Positions 20,844 through 33,449 are shown, numbered from the stretch's first letter. The stretch is DNA of 64,000 bases from Athripsodes cinereus (GCA_947579605.1 OX388318.1:22988098-23052097); one strand, 5' to 3'. Numbers and translations: made by a program. The notes: generated by a model not told the origin, from the sequence alone.

Positions 20844-22901
20844 TATAATGGAGTTCAGTTATAATGTTGCAGCTATGTTCCAACAACAAAAAGAAATAAA
20901 AACAAAATGAACTCGATTGCACCGACCGAGGCAATAACAATGAAAGAAAAAAGAAAAACATGAAGTCGTGAAATGAATAGGCTATTACAAGTAAACACAA
21001 GCAATGACTGATGCTCAGGGGGGGGATCAGTTCTCTCTGAATAAAAACTGGGGAAGGGGAACCTCACCACATTCAAGACAATCATCAACCAGAACCCTGA
21101 AGAGATCTAGAAATAGCACCGTTGATTTTTGGCAATGATGATAAGTAAAATTTCACTCCTACCGGGTGGAATGCCTGTGAATAATAATAATAAGTAAAAT
21201 TCAACATCCCTGAAGAAAGAGTTGTAATTTCTGCACGACCTTTGGAATAATCCTATAATACGCGTTTGATATATTTATTATGTCTTTATAAATTGTCCTT
21301 ATTTTTATATTTTTTCAATTGAAATTTTTAATAAATGATTATATTACATAAGAACTTAAAAGAAAAAAATCATTTTAATTTCCTTGCTACTTTTTTTACT
21401 TATATATTAATCACAATGTTTATTTGTAAAATGTGAAAAATTATTCTAATAATATTATTATTTTTGTTAGATTTTTTCAAATAATAATTATAGTGTTATT
21501 AGAAAAATAGATCACATTTTACAACTAAACGCGATTAATATTATTGGACTTTTGACAGCTACGAGCAAGGTCATGTATAGGTACCTACGTAAGTATGACA
21601 AGTAATTCAATTGATTCTTACCAACGATTCGTTCTGCAGCCAACGTCAAGTTGATGACGTCACTGTGAAGAAGTTGTTGGTAAACGTACCAATGAATTGG
21701 TTGCGAAGATAATAGATCTGTACTAGTGAATCGTTTGTACGAACTCTGGTCCTAATTTGATAGTACGTACCAATGATTCGTTGTGAAATTTCGTTAGTAT
21801 TTTTCTCAGTGTAAGTACAACACATTTGTGGATACTTCCTTTCAGAGCAAAACCGCTGATCCACAATGCTACCTATAAATTATATGTTTCAGTAGTTTGA
21901 GTAATAACAACTTCAAAATTTATTGTTTTTCATGTTTATTTTCAACTTATTTTTCTTATTTATGTAAAATATTAAACGGTAAAAAAAATGTTTGTCACCC
22001 TAAAAGAAAATAATAATATTACACAAGATTCCATATAGAAATTATTGGAAACGTGTATATATAAATTTAATTTATGATATGTACAAGTACTAGGAAAACA
22101 TAAAAAAGTTGGTGGTAATAAAATCAAACGTAAACACGACGAGTGAAATTGAAAATGTGAGCAATTTTACTTTGATATTATATTTGAGATGTAAGAAATC
22201 ATAAGAAAATTCATTTATGTTTATCAGGAAGCCAGAAAATCGATGAAATTCTGTGACCATAAAAGACGTACCTATGTACTTTATTTGAATGTGTTGAGCT
22301 GCGATCAAAAGCAATACATCAAATGTTATTAACTTGGAAGGTTTATACATTATTTATACATTATGTAAATACATGAAGATGAATAATTCTAAATATTAAT
22401 ATAATTTTAAAGTAATCAAAAGCTAAAGAATAAACAGGAAAATTTGTAAATATTATATTATACAAATGCTTGTATTTGGCCGTTTCATTTCAAAGTATAT
22501 TAAATATGTAATCAAGATTCCTGTGTTAAGAATATTTAGAAATATTTAGAAAAAGTGTCACTCAGATAGTCCAGAATTCTGTAAAACCATATTCTTTGAA
22601 AGTAAACGAATGTGTCCTCTTTGTAAAATTGTACTATTTTCTCATAAAGCCACTTTTCACGTATGTTTTTTTATTTATTTTGTTACTTCTAAATTTAAGA
22701 GAACGCTGTATGTATCTTTTCTATTACTGATAATGAATCATTTCTCTTCTGATACTTTAATGCATAACTTATCACCGATGCCACCCATTCTAAACATTAT
22801 ATTTGGCACACAAATGATATTGTGTGATATGAACACGAAAAATGTGACTTTAAGACTGGATAAAACGACTAATTGCTGCATAAAAAAAATACTATACTTC
22901 T
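20844..22901. other. No recognisable gene; spaced ACCAAYGATTCGTT motifs
   Basis: AT-rich sequence. At 21620-21800 the motif ACCAAYGATTCGTT or close variants appears three times in direct orientation about 70-80 bp apart, and once in reverse. No coding frame or known repeat is supported. Confidence 0.4.
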
Positions 22902-23047
22902 TTACCATCATGACATACATATCTCAAAAGTGGGTTAAACAGGCAGATTATCGCAAGGTTTTACGAACTTCTGTCTTATACAGAACACTCGAAAACTTTC
23001 AGAATTAAGACGAATACCTATTTTTTACCAAGGATTCCACGAGATAC
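22902..23047 (-). repeat. TAG-SINE fragment with internal deletion
   Basis: Has ACCATCATGACATACATATC, then ACAGAACACTCGAAAACTTT and GGATTCCACGAGAT, i.e. the 3' and 5' ends of the family in reverse orientation with the middle lost. Confidence 0.55.
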
Positions 23048-24255
23048 ACATACTCAAGTAGGCTTATTCCTGTTCTTTGAATTATGAGAGTTTTACGTAA
23101 CGATCATTAGTAAATAAATGACATTTCTTTTTAAAATGGTTCTTCTTTTTGTAAAGAATTATTCAAATATTGTCGCTGATTGGTAGCTATTCATTTGACA
23201 AAAGATATTATTTGAAAATTCAATCAATAATAATAGATACCTACGTAATGTGAAAGTTGAAAAGACATTTATATCAGTAATAGCTCTCTTTGTAAAAATA
23301 TTATAAAGTACGCGTAACTACTCATAGCTACCAATATTCAGAATCAAATATAAAAAAATGTAGTAAATTCATATTTATTTATTTATTTATTTATTTAAAC
23401 ATACACGGCAACAAGCCTTTTACATGTTAACAAAATACATATGTAGACACAACAATGACATAACAATATATTAAATAATTTATAGTGTCGAAGATCAAAC
23501 AGTAATCAGGGAATACTATAATAACAATTGAAATAATAAACAAAAGAAATAAAATAAAAAAATATCATTATAAAATCAATAGATGCATTATAAATTTTAA
23601 AATTTCAATAAATCAAAATGAAAGAAGTCAATAACCACATAACAATAATAATTTTATAATATGATAATAATAATAAAACAATAATAATAATAATAAATAA
23701 AAACAATAATAATAATTAAAGGAATTCAAACTACAATTACAAATTAAAACAAATCAATTTAAAATAAAAAATATACCTTTGTATATAATAATATTAAAAA
23801 ATAAATAAAATCAATATACGATAAATGGGATAACTGTTAATAAAAAGAAATAGAATAATGAATATAATAATACAATGTAGATATTATGTTTATAATGCAT
23901 CAAAAACACAACCATAAGGCAAGAGGTGTGGTTTTCTAATCCTGAGAGTGAAAACGACTCCTAATACCAGACAAAGCACCATATTATTGAGTGTTCACTG
24001 TATGGCTTTGAGTTTGGTTGGGGGGACCTATATGAGGTGACTATCGATATCTATCGAAGTTTAATATTCCATGTATTGGGCCAGAATGCCAAATATCTTA
24101 AAAAACTAGGCAAGGAAGAAAAACTGCTTTACAAAACCTCAGAACACATCGTCTACTCAGTTGCATATAAGCAAAATCTTTCACTTAAGATTCAATCGCG
24201 GCCTCTGATTATCTGAAATAAACTCACGAGATAGAGGTAGCTTCCTCTGTAAGTT
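23048..24255. other. AT-rich, low-complexity region with a LINE tail
   Basis: (ATTT)n at 23378-23395 followed by ACACGGCAACAAGCCTTTTA looks like a reverse-oriented LINE 3' end, similar to 27368-27432 and 54415-54475. From 23640 to 23720 there are imperfect AAT repeats. No gene is supported. Confidence 0.45.
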
Positions 24256-24416
24256 AGTATTTTATGGCGAACTTGGCCAAAAAATACACGCAAACCGATC
24301 GCGCGTTAGCGGTAGCGCGGTGTTTTTGACCACAGTCCCTTCGTGCGTCGTATGATCAAGATCAAGACTAGATTAAGATCGTGTTTAGTTTTGGCAAGAG
24401 TAACCCTGCAGTTGCT
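24256..24416. mobile_element. Foldback element MITE-1, copy 3 (left end lost)
   Basis: Matches 13244-13456 from the ACGCAAACCGATCGCGCGTT segment to the terminus GAGTAACCCTGC. The left arm is absent. Confidence 0.75.
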
Positions 24417-24639
24417 TTCAGCAAATCAGAGGGAGAGTTTATCGCAATGGCGTGATTTCTTCCAATTTGCCCAAAATCCTTTGAACAAATTAACATTATG
24501 AACATAGGACTATAGTGCTAATTGTGCCCTTATTGATGGCATATTCACTTATGCAGAAGAAAAAAATTGAGATATTCATAGATTTTATAAACAAAAGACT
24601 AATGTTTCTCAAAACAAAACTAATTCAAATTATATAATA

Positions 24640-24775
24640 ATAATAATAATAAAAATCTTTATTGCACAAAAATAGTATACAAGGAAAAAAAACATGATAC
24701 CATAACCACTAAACACATATTTTTGTACAATGGGCGAGTTTATCGCTGAAGCGCGATATCTTCCAACTAACCCAT
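24640..24775 (-). repeat. LINE 3' UTR fragment
   Basis: In reverse orientation it reads GTTAGTTGGAAGATATCGCG, then the AGCGATAAACTCGCCCATTG block, and ends in an (ATT)n-type tail after CTTTATTGCAC. Same family as 11265-11335 and 26925-27080. Confidence 0.55.
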
Positions 24776-25437
24776 ATTATATCATTTGTATCTCAAAAAA
24801 GATTGTAGTTACAACAACAACAACAACGACAAAAAATGACAATTATTTTTGGTATTCATTTCATGTTAACAGACATGCATGCAATTTTATTTTGAAAAAG
24901 ACTTTGAACTGCCATTACGAAATATTACATTACTGATGTTATTCGTAATTTTTTCCAAAACTTTTAACTTTAATTTACATGCAAGCTCAACACTTGTTTG
25001 ATTCAATTATTAAAATTAATATCCTAATAGTTGTCGGGTAATCATGCTAGTATTAGGTAGTCTTTAGTACCTTACATAATATATAATATCTACTATTGTA
25101 TAAAGTGAAAGTAACTAGATTTGTAAAAGTGGTATTATGATGGAACACAAAGAAACGTTTTATATAATATTATCATCCAATGGAAAAATATGAATTGAAA
25201 CTTAAAAGGTTTATGATGTTGCAATACCGAAGTCCTCCATACATATTCTTATATGGATTCATATATCTTTACTATTACTTTAAGGGCAGCGCCCACCACA
25301 TACCTATCTCGTGCCGTATCTGAAGATATGAATCTCCATAACGACATACACATGCACAAACAGAACTTGATGTGGCATTGAAGCGATTAATGCTGCCCTG
25401 AGGGCGCACTCTAGATTTAGCGGCCACTCACCAAAAA
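24776..25437. other. No recognisable gene
   Basis: AT-rich. GGGCAGCGCCCACCAC near 25284 and GCTGCCCTGAGGGCGC near 25391 are a weak inverted pair that could mark a small degraded element. Confidence 0.35.
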
Positions 25438-25664
25438 TACTACTACTATCTACTTTAACATCACGGCATATCGCACATGTGAGGATAAAAATGCAAGCTA
25501 TTCTTTCAGTGCCAAGAAATAATTAAGGCTTTCAGGATCGGGGGTATAAATCATTTCTAAATTGAAGCTACGTAAATAACGTTCTTATGTCGAACACCTG
25601 TCTTTTACAGTGTCATCGAAAACTTACGGAGAAGAGTGGGGGACCAATTCTTTGCCGGGTACCT
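25438..25664 (-). mobile_element. TAG-SINE, near full length
   Basis: Starts at the left with the reversed (TAG)n tail (TACTACTACTATCTAC), then ACATCACGGCATATCGCACA, and ends with AGTGGGGGACCAATTCTTTG and CCGGGTACC, the family's 5' terminus. Confidence 0.7.
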
Positions 25665-26082
25665 ACTACAAACTCAAACAATAAAAAATAAAATATTCTA
25701 TAAATTTCATATTTATTAACTCATTTTTTAAGAGAAATATACATATGAATGAAGGTACCACGCGTGATGTTCTTTCTTTTTAGAAATCAATTTACCACTT
25801 ATATCATACATGTCTTTCTAGGAAATCATTAAATTCTCCGGTTATTTCACCTTTCAAAACGTATAGAATTTATTTTTTCTTAGCATTAACTCAATTGACA
25901 TATTTTATATGTATCTATAATATTATTTTACATGTTAAAAATCTGATGTTTCATAGCAAAAAGTAAATCCTGAACAATGCCATTAAAAATATTTGTGCCA
26001 ACGTGTTTTCCACTTTTCACAAAATCCATAATTTATTTTTGATAATATTTTTCTTCATTTCAGCATACAGATTATATTATCC

Positions 26083-26250
26083 TACTGTAAAAGACAAGTG
26101 TTCGAAATAAATACAGACATTTTAAATCTTTAATACAGCGATAGGTTTGCCACTTATCCTGAATGTCTTATTTCATATGGGCACGTAGAGGACAGATTGC
26201 ATGTTTATTGAATGCCGTTAGTCTGCTGGCTACCCCACCTTTGAGATCAA
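26083..26250 (+). repeat. TAG-SINE fragment
   Basis: Covers ACTGTAAAAGACAAGTGTTC to GTCTGCTGGCTACCCCACCT of the family. The (TAG)n tail is lost. Confidence 0.65.
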
Positions 26251-26289
26251 TTATATTCTAATTTGATGGGTCGGGATATAGCTTCAAAA

Positions 26290-26328
26290 ATGTAATGTAA
26301 TGTAATGTAATGTAATGTAATGTATTTT
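26290..26328 (+). repeat. (TAATG)n microsatellite
   Basis: About seven tandem copies of the pentamer. It is followed by about 250 bp that ends in an A-rich AATAAAATAAAATAAA run near 26550-26570 and may be a retroelement 3' UTR. Confidence 0.7.
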
Positions 26329-26924
26329 TAGTTCTGTAACTATTTTAAAAAATTTTTTTCGAATTTTTAAAGTTATTGTTTTGGGTTTTTTATTTTTGGG
26401 TTACATAGATGGGTACTTTTAATCTGGGAATCTTAATCATATACAGTATTTGTAAACATTTGTGCATTCTGTAATTGGGTTAATACTATACCTAATTGTT
26501 TTATACTATATTTATGTAAAAACCTGTAGAAATGCCAATAAAGGAAAATAAAATAAAATAAAAATAAAAAAATTGAATTGTACAATTTCTAAATGAGGAT
26601 GATGTTTCCGTAGATTGTGGGAGCCGTTGGTTGCTCCAAGTGTGATAATAAGAAATTAGATTTTTGTTGTATTTTATTCTCGGTAATTTAGGCGAAAAGC
26701 ATTAGGAAAACAGAAATGTTATTGTCAAGTCTACAAGCGAAACATTTTCCGTGTTGTTGAACACGTACATATAAACACGTCTCTCGTAGTTTAAATAAAA
26801 AGGGAGAAAATATAATGGAAAAATCTAAGTGCTGAAATGCTTTACGATTGAAAAATATAAAGCATCAAAAATCAATGAAATTAAAATAAAATATCAGCAA
26901 AATGTGAGTTTTTAGCGAGGCTGA

Positions 26925-27080
26925 CAACTCCGGGTTAGTTGGAAGACATCGCATTTTAGCGATAAACACTCTCCCTCTGTACATTGAATTGTATGTAACT
27001 GATATTTTCTATGATGAATGTTTTAATTTGTATTATTGTTAACAATGTACAGTGAAGAATAAAATAAAATAAATAGATAA
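26925..27080 (+). repeat. LINE 3' UTR fragment
   Basis: Reads GGGTTAGTTGGAAGACATCG, then TTTTAGCGATAAACACTCTC and CTCTGTACATTGAATTGTA, ending in an AATAAAATAAAATAAA tail. Plus-oriented member of the family at 24640-24775. Confidence 0.55.
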
Positions 27081-27114
27081 ATATAATTCAAATATTTTAT
27101 CACTTTTACCTTTC

Positions 27115-27153
27115 ACAAGTCGGATAGCCAGTTGTCCAACTGCACGCAATGAA
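27115..27153 (-). repeat. TAG-SINE scrap
   Basis: CACAAGTCGGATAGCCAGTT and the following CCAACTGCACGCAATG match part of the family tail. Very short. Confidence 0.35.
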
Positions 27154-27367
27154 TTACATATTTATTGTGTAAATTTTTTTTTTTAATTATTCTCCTACTA
27201 CAAACTTCAACTTTAAAGTTACATACTTGATTGAATCGCGATCGATATAAGTATAATTTTGCTCATCGAAGGCAACGGTTTGCTGAAAGTGACTGCGATC
27301 TATATACAATCAAGTAAAAGAAATACATTGCAGAATCTTTGCTGAGTACGTTGTCACATACAACATC

Positions 27368-27432
27368 CTTTATTTATTTATTTATTTATTTATTATTCAA
27401 TTCACGGCAAACATTGCCATTTACAAGATATA
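27368..27432 (-). repeat. LINE 3' tail
   Basis: (TTTA)n followed by TTCACGGCAAACATTGCCAT and TTACAAG, the reverse complement of the tail at 54415-54475. Confidence 0.5.
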
Positions 27433-29613
27433 TACATATATAATCATACAAACATATTAATTGGTGTAAAGTAATTCATATTTATAACCTAAGTGATAAC
27501 AAAAAAAGCAACCAAATATTTTCAGTATAAACATCTATATTTAAACAAAAGTATAGGTAGGTACTATATATATATATATATATATATAGACAATCAAAAT
27601 AGTAGGTATCCATACGGAACAGTCCCACAATACTGCAAATAATATTTAAAAAAATAATAATACAATATGTATATCTTAGCATCAGTAGGCAAGCACTTGC
27701 AACCAATACCAATTAGGTGGGTACCTACTTCTATAGGTATGCACCTGCAGCACAAACCCGGCTATCACTATGTACTCGCCTACACACCGATGCATTATAC
27801 TTACAATTACATATAGCATTCAAATAATACTTTATGACATATTCACATTAAGTTACTTACAATACCCTTTTAAGACATTGATTTTCAAAGCACAGTACCT
27901 CCGGATTCAAATTAATTGAAGACTCCAGGCTTATGTAATATTTGGGCAATCAGTGGGGCTCCTCCAATGCTCATGTACATTCATACCTACAATATAACGA
28001 ACTTACAATCAAATTAACTTTCGAAAATTAATATTCTTAATTCAAATAAAACGTTAATTTTTATTTACACAGAGACCTATTCAAACAGTGAAATACTTGT
28101 TATAAAAACAATTACGTGTTATCACAGTGATGGCTACCTTTGTATCTTCCTGCCAACCCTTAATGAAATTACTTGAACACTCATCGCAATCTTAATATAA
28201 ATTTATAATAAAACGAATTTTCGATTAAAATAATAATTTTATTATCATTATTTTATAATTGGCCTTTATTAATACGGCATTGCACGGGGATTTTCTAAAA
28301 TGATATTCTGAAAAAAAAATCGAGTTTTGAATAAAGTACAACTCTATCTCATTCGTGAGTGCCCTAATCACACGAAAGATGTCTCTCTCAGCAAAACAAA
28401 ATCACCAAAAACCATAGACTTATAAAAGATAACTAGAGTAAATGTATGATGGGTCACTATGACAACGGAACGGTCCTACTTGTCTTCATGTCAGTCAATC
28501 GTCCGTCAGTCAGTTATTATTCATTCGTATTTTATGAAATTTATCCATTACATTACGCCCGATTCTATTATCATTTTTGGTGTGCACTAACTAAAATAGG
28601 AACCTTCCAATTTAAGTATGTCTACATTGGTATTCTATAAACTTTAATTTTTTTCCTAATTAGAATTATATACTACATGAATCGTTTAGAATACGAATGT
28701 TAGTTCCGTTAGTTCAAGTGAACTTGATAATAAAACTTTGTAACGTTCTTATTTTAGTTTGAATCAATATAGAAGAGGAGGTATTGTTGTTCTCTCCTGT
28801 TCATTATATAAACAGTGAATATAAAATATAATATTTCGGAAACGTTTATCACATACAATGTGACACTTTTGAATGACTAATATTCTTTTGTTTCGGTGTG
28901 TTTGTGTTTGGCCTTCAATTTTTTATCGTAGTGGGCCATCCTTAGAATTTCTACATAAATGATAAAACTATTGTCTTTGTTTATGTACTGAAAACATGTA
29001 CAAGTGAATTAGGTACTACTGCTTTTCTTCTTTCAGCTAAAGGGACATTTAAGTAGTGTAGTCAAAAGATTCCACGCGTGAAAATCTTAGCCGACCAGCC
29101 CTTCTGGTTGCTCACCATGGCACCTTTCGTGTGGACAAATTTGTTAATGAAGAAATTGAATTGGACAAATGAAAGTTCGCATAACTTGAGCTATGCGGGC
29201 GGTAGGTGGGTCTTACAAGTAAACTTACGGATGGTTTCAAATTTTGAATATTTAATGTGTATTTAAATAATGATTTTATATTATGTAATATTGTGTGTCG
29301 TCCCATCTTTATCGTCCGCACCCTTACAGCCTTACACCCCCATGGGACGGATCCCTTTGTTAAACACGTATTTTATTAGATAAATTAAGTTTGGGACAGT
29401 TTGATGTGGTTACTCGATATAAATTTGAAATGAGGTGTGACGAGTAATAAATTAATTTCATATTATTAAATTATATTTTAAACACAGTATGAGGAAACAT
29501 AATATATGATAACATTAACCCATTCAGGACCGTAAGGTTTGCAGAAGTAATTTTCAAAACCTGTCTCTATTTTATTGTCAAAATAGAATAATTATGACTA
29601 CGTGGTTTGAGTA
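27433..29613. other. No recognisable gene
   Basis: About 2.2 kb of AT-rich sequence. It holds a (TA)n microsatellite near 27568-27590. Small open frames (for example 29078-29266) resemble no family and have no splice-bounded coding context. Confidence 0.45.
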
Positions 29614-29790
29614 CTTGGATCAATTCTAAAGAACGGCCGCGTATTGAGTAAGAGAAATTGGCGTGCATGTTTGAGAAACTGAACGAATGTAGAGGAAGCA
29701 AAGGAAATGTGTAGGAATAGATCTATATGGCGTTCCTTTCTCTCTGCCTACTCCACTTGGGACATGGCGTGAGAGCTTAGTATAGTTCAG
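29614..29790 (+). pseudogene. LINE-P C-terminal fragment
   Basis: Reads LDQILKNGRVLSKRNWRACL, then TNVEEAKEMCRNRSIWRSFL and SAYSTWDMA before a stop, with one internal stop. This is the end of the LINE that also occurs at 39530-39840 and 48060-48795. The 3' sequence GACATGGCGTGAGAGCTTAG then TATAG follows. Confidence 0.75.
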
Positions 29791-30527
29791 TTAGAATTAT
29801 AACTATAAATTAAAATAGGCAAGCATTCATTTCTACTATAGATAATACAAAAACGAGAACAAAGTTTTTTGACATCGTAAGTCATTATAAATAAGTCGAA
29901 TATTTTGATTCAAATTTAGTTACAGAAATTTTTATTTTGATTTGGTAGATATCAAAATCTAGAAAACTTGTAACCACTTATAGAACATTTTTTATCTTTG
30001 TCTATTTTAATTCAAAATAATAGGTAAAAAGTGCTTAGATATCAACAAAATAAGTAATTTTGGTATGAATATTAGGTGCCAAATTATACAGCATAGTGTA
30101 TGAATTTAATAGTGTAAAGAGATCATGAGCTCGATTTGTGGATGGTATAAAAAAAATTATATTTATTCATTTTCTAAACACATTTTTTCCCCGAACAAAA
30201 TACTGAGTTTTCGTCATTTCCAATCCAATAAAACTAAATAAGATACGATTAAATAATTGACGTGGATACATATTGTATCTAAAATATTTGTAACTCAATG
30301 TAGTATTGAACTTCTGACGTGGATACCTTTATGTATCCAAGATTTCTCATTTATCTATGTATATATCTATATTTATAATATGACGTGGATGTAATGTCCC
30401 AGAATTTATAAATTGTACAGTGTCCTTGAGGTGCTTCGGCACGTAAACGACACTTTAATATTGTCCAATAATAATAATAATAATAAAAGTCGGCCCTGAA
30501 TAGGTTTAATTATAAGAAATAAAAAAG
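29791..30527. other. No recognisable gene; LINE-like (AAT)n tail
   Basis: AT-rich. TGACGTGGATAC-type motifs recur near 30258, 30315 and 30381. An (AAT)n run at 30468-30486 after GCTTCGGCACGTAAACGACA looks like the 3' end of a retroelement. Confidence 0.4.
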
Positions 30528-30595
30528 TCACAGTAAGAAGGTCACTGTGGAAGTACTAAATTTAAAAATGTTTTGTTTCTAATAATTTAAGATTA
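30528..30595 (+). repeat. PLE terminal fragment
   Basis: GGTCACTGTGGAAGTACTAA followed by a T-rich stretch resembles the PLE termini at 37270 (GTCACCGTGGATATACTAC) and 45880 (ATCACTGTGGAAGTACCTAC). Confidence 0.45.
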
Positions 30596-31035
30596 ACTTC
30601 AATCGATTACCGTCGGTCGACAAAATTTACTTTATTTATTTTTATATCTATACATGTTTACTTCATTATTTCAACATATACATAGATTCAGAACGGAAAT
30701 TGTTCAAAGCAATATATTGTAATACACGATTCATATTAGGTTATGTTTACTGGTAGCTAAGTTCTATTATTCCATAGTAAATGCTGTCGTGTTTCCCACT
30801 CATTTCCGTTGCCACCGTGCAATACTAATCACGCAATAAACAACGTTACCAAACTACTATCAATATCCTGTTTGGATTACCCAAACGATTTACTATTATG
30901 GATTATTTTCGACTCTTCTTGATTGATTGTCGATAGTCTGTTATAGGTAATTCGACTGTCTATCTCCATAACTCAACAAGTAGAAAAGTCTTATATTAGA
31001 GAAATTGTCATTTTTGGAATTTTTATAAATTTACT

Positions 31036-31575
31036 ACCTACCCGGCAAACGTTGTTTTGTCAAATACATTTGATGCGTACACGGCAAAAACAAGCTTATT
31101 GATTTTTTTCGTTTTCGTGATTTAAATGCAATTTTGTTCCCCTCAATGAGTTCTTTGGAATGGTATAAGTAAAATGTAAAAAAACCTGGCCCATTTCTTT
31201 GTAAACCACATTGAAATGATGCAATAAATGATGACTCAAACTTTATATTTTGCTCTCCTGTAAAATGATAATTTGTCAATGAGCCTGTTTTTGCCGTGTA
31301 CCCTTCATTTGTCAAATACAAATTTCGCTATTAAAAAATAGGGGTTGATGGTTGAAGTTTGAAAATTTAGGGCTGTATGTTTTTTTAATACATCACCATA
31401 TAAAAATTAAAAAAATGGTCCATAATTAAAAAAAACCCTTAATTTTTAGGGATATGAAAAATAGATGTTAGCCGATTTTCAGACCTACCCGATAAGCACA
31501 CAAAATTTCATCAAAATCGGTCCAGCCGTTTCGGAGGAGTATAACACCCTGACACGAGAATTTTATATATAAGAT
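31036..31575 (+). mobile_element. Dispersed repeat inserted in the tandem array
   Basis: Begins CTACCCGGCAAACGTTGTTT and ends ACGAGAATTTTATATATAAG. Inside is AAAATTTCATCAAAATCGGT followed by CCAGCCGTTTCGGAGGAGT, a string I know from dispersed repeats of many arthropod genomes. It is itself interrupted by the TIR element at 31063-31312. A short ATTTA-type duplication may flank it. Confidence 0.6.
31063..31312. mobile_element. TIR element MITE-3, copy 1
   Basis: Ends carry GTACACGGCAAAAACA and its inverse TGTTTTTGCCGTGTAC, the same termini as 41379-41807. The internal segment (TTGTTCCCCTCAATGAGTTC, CCTGGCCCATTTCTTTGTA) is shared. TTTGTCAAATACA occurs on both sides (31048 and 31309) as a possible 13-bp target duplication. 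Confidence 0.7.
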
Positions 31576-31957
31576 AATTTAATTATTATGCTTTGAAAAC
31601 ACAACAGAAAGTGAAATATACTATTATAATAATCGCACTGTTAAAGACACACTTTGTTTTTGTGGCATTCAAAAGAATTATTCGTAATATTTATTTGTGG
31701 AACTGTAAATAGGTACATCAATTATTTTGCCATAATTAAATAAACAAGTAGAAATGTCTTATATTCGAGAAATCGCCATTTTTGTAATTTTGGTATATTT
31801 ACATTATGATTTGCAAATACAACAGAAAGTGAAATATACTAAATCATAATCGCACTGTTAAATACGTACGTTGTCTTTGTTTCGTCCAATAGTTAAACAA
31901 TTCGAAATAATTATATTCGTGGAATTGAAAATAAGTACATTATTTATTTTTCCATAA

Positions 31958-32360
31958 CTCAATAGATATACCTACTATTCAATATGTAAAAGAAACCGTA
32001 TATTTTTATATTTTTTTTTGTTCTTCGAATTGAAAATGTGACGTTGATCGCGTGTTTTACCACTGTAATCAAAATTTTCAAATTTTTCGACTTATTGAAC
32101 TATGGAACTGGAGAGTCGATCGAGGTATACTGATGTTTCATTACTGGATGCTTAATTTGTCTGCGTACACATGTAGGGTGTATTGTTTTTATCTAGAAAC
32201 AATTTAATTTTGACGCACCCAAGCAAAATTTATTTGCCAACGTTAGGTATTTTGTCAAATCAATTTGCTCGTGAGTGCGTATTAATACTTTAGCACAAAT
32301 TGTTGTAAAAATGTTGAGTTCTTAATTTTCAATAACATACACACCTTCATAATCTTTCCA
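31958..32360. other. No recognisable gene
   Basis: AT-rich sequence. Nothing identified. Confidence 0.45.
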
Positions 32361-32560
32361 ACAAGTAGGGTAGCCAGCGGACTGACTGCATTTAATAAGC
32401 ATGCAAGTTATCCTTTATGTGTCAATTCAAGTAAAGACATTCAGGATGGGCGGCATACATCATCGCTGAACTGAAGATATCAAATGTCTTAAACGTGATG
32501 TTTTACGAATACCTGCCTTTTACAGAACACTAAAAAACTTGCAGTAAAAATAACTTTGAG
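32361..32560 (-). repeat. TAG-SINE fragment
   Basis: Contains GTAGGGTAGCCAGCGGACTG, ACATTCAGGATGGGCGGCAT, CATCGCTGAACTGAAGATA and ACCTGCCTTTTACAGAACAC, spanning most of the family in reverse orientation. Confidence 0.65.
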
Positions 32561-33449
32561 AAAGCTCATTTCAATAAAATCAAAATAAATTACAGAAGCT
32601 ATTTAGCAAGACACCCATTATCAGAGATTTTTTATTAGAAAGTCGATTTCCAACAAAAGCTCACTAATAATGAGTGTCTGTCCGAAAGGCCTCTTAGTCA
32701 AATATTGCTTAAAGTGAAATGCGGTGTTTTATTTTCAATCTATTTAAATTCTTTTTATTAATGAGAGACTTACTATTTATTAGGATCTTTACAGAAAACA
32801 TTCATCTTAACTTAATATTTTGAAATAAAAATAATAAAGAAAAAAATTAAATTACCGTATTTCCTACAAAGAAGCTACATAGATAATCAGTGGATTCATT
32901 GCATTGAATAAACTCACAATTCATCATCTTTCTGTTATGAAAATAAAACACTTGGAATGCAAGCCATAAAATTGATTCATTTTAAAGGGTGTACACATGA
33001 CATATAAAAATATGCATCAGGAATTGTGCGAAAGTTTCATAAACAAGAAACGTGTACCTACAAAAATTATGGCGTGTGACGGTCAATCCTCTAGATCTAG
33101 ACCTACCCCAAAAGAAAAACTGAGCCAACGAGTGAATACTGAAAAATATTTCATGCTTCGTTGGTTTATGTTCATAGGATTTGTAGTAGTTAGGTACTTT
33201 TATTATTATAATGGTATTACTATGAACATCACCTAGAAATTTTATTTATTGCTCTCCGGTTTCCGCTTCCAATTCACCGCTACAAAATGGCCGACACCCG
33301 TGGAGGATCCAAGATCAATTTACCGCACATAAATACCTACCTATATTTCATCTATTTCTCGGAGCGAAACAATGATATGTTGATTGTTAGTCAAATTGAT
33401 ATAATTAAATGAAACTATATGAATCTAGGTTGGTAATAACAAGGTTGAA
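32561..33449. other. No recognisable gene
   Basis: AT-rich sequence. The open frame at 32997-33236 (+) has no family resemblance. Confidence 0.45.

Larger units (their letters stand above)
30966..31957. repeat. Two-unit tandem repeat (222 bp) split by nested insertions
   Basis: Unit 2 is 31730-31951 and a third copy begins at 31952. Unit 1 is in two parts, 30966-31035 and 31576-31729, separated by the repeat at 31036-31575. Shared strings include GTCTTATATT(A/C)GAGAAAT, AACAGAAAGTGAAATATACT and AATCGCACTGTTAAA. Confidence 0.75.

Noticed and set aside
22610..23008. 132-codon open frame
   Set aside because: Its last third is a reverse-oriented TAG-SINE fragment; the rest has no family resemblance.
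24001..24060. Possible coding patch near GGGGGGACCTATATG
   Set aside because: No frame longer than a few dozen codons and no motif.
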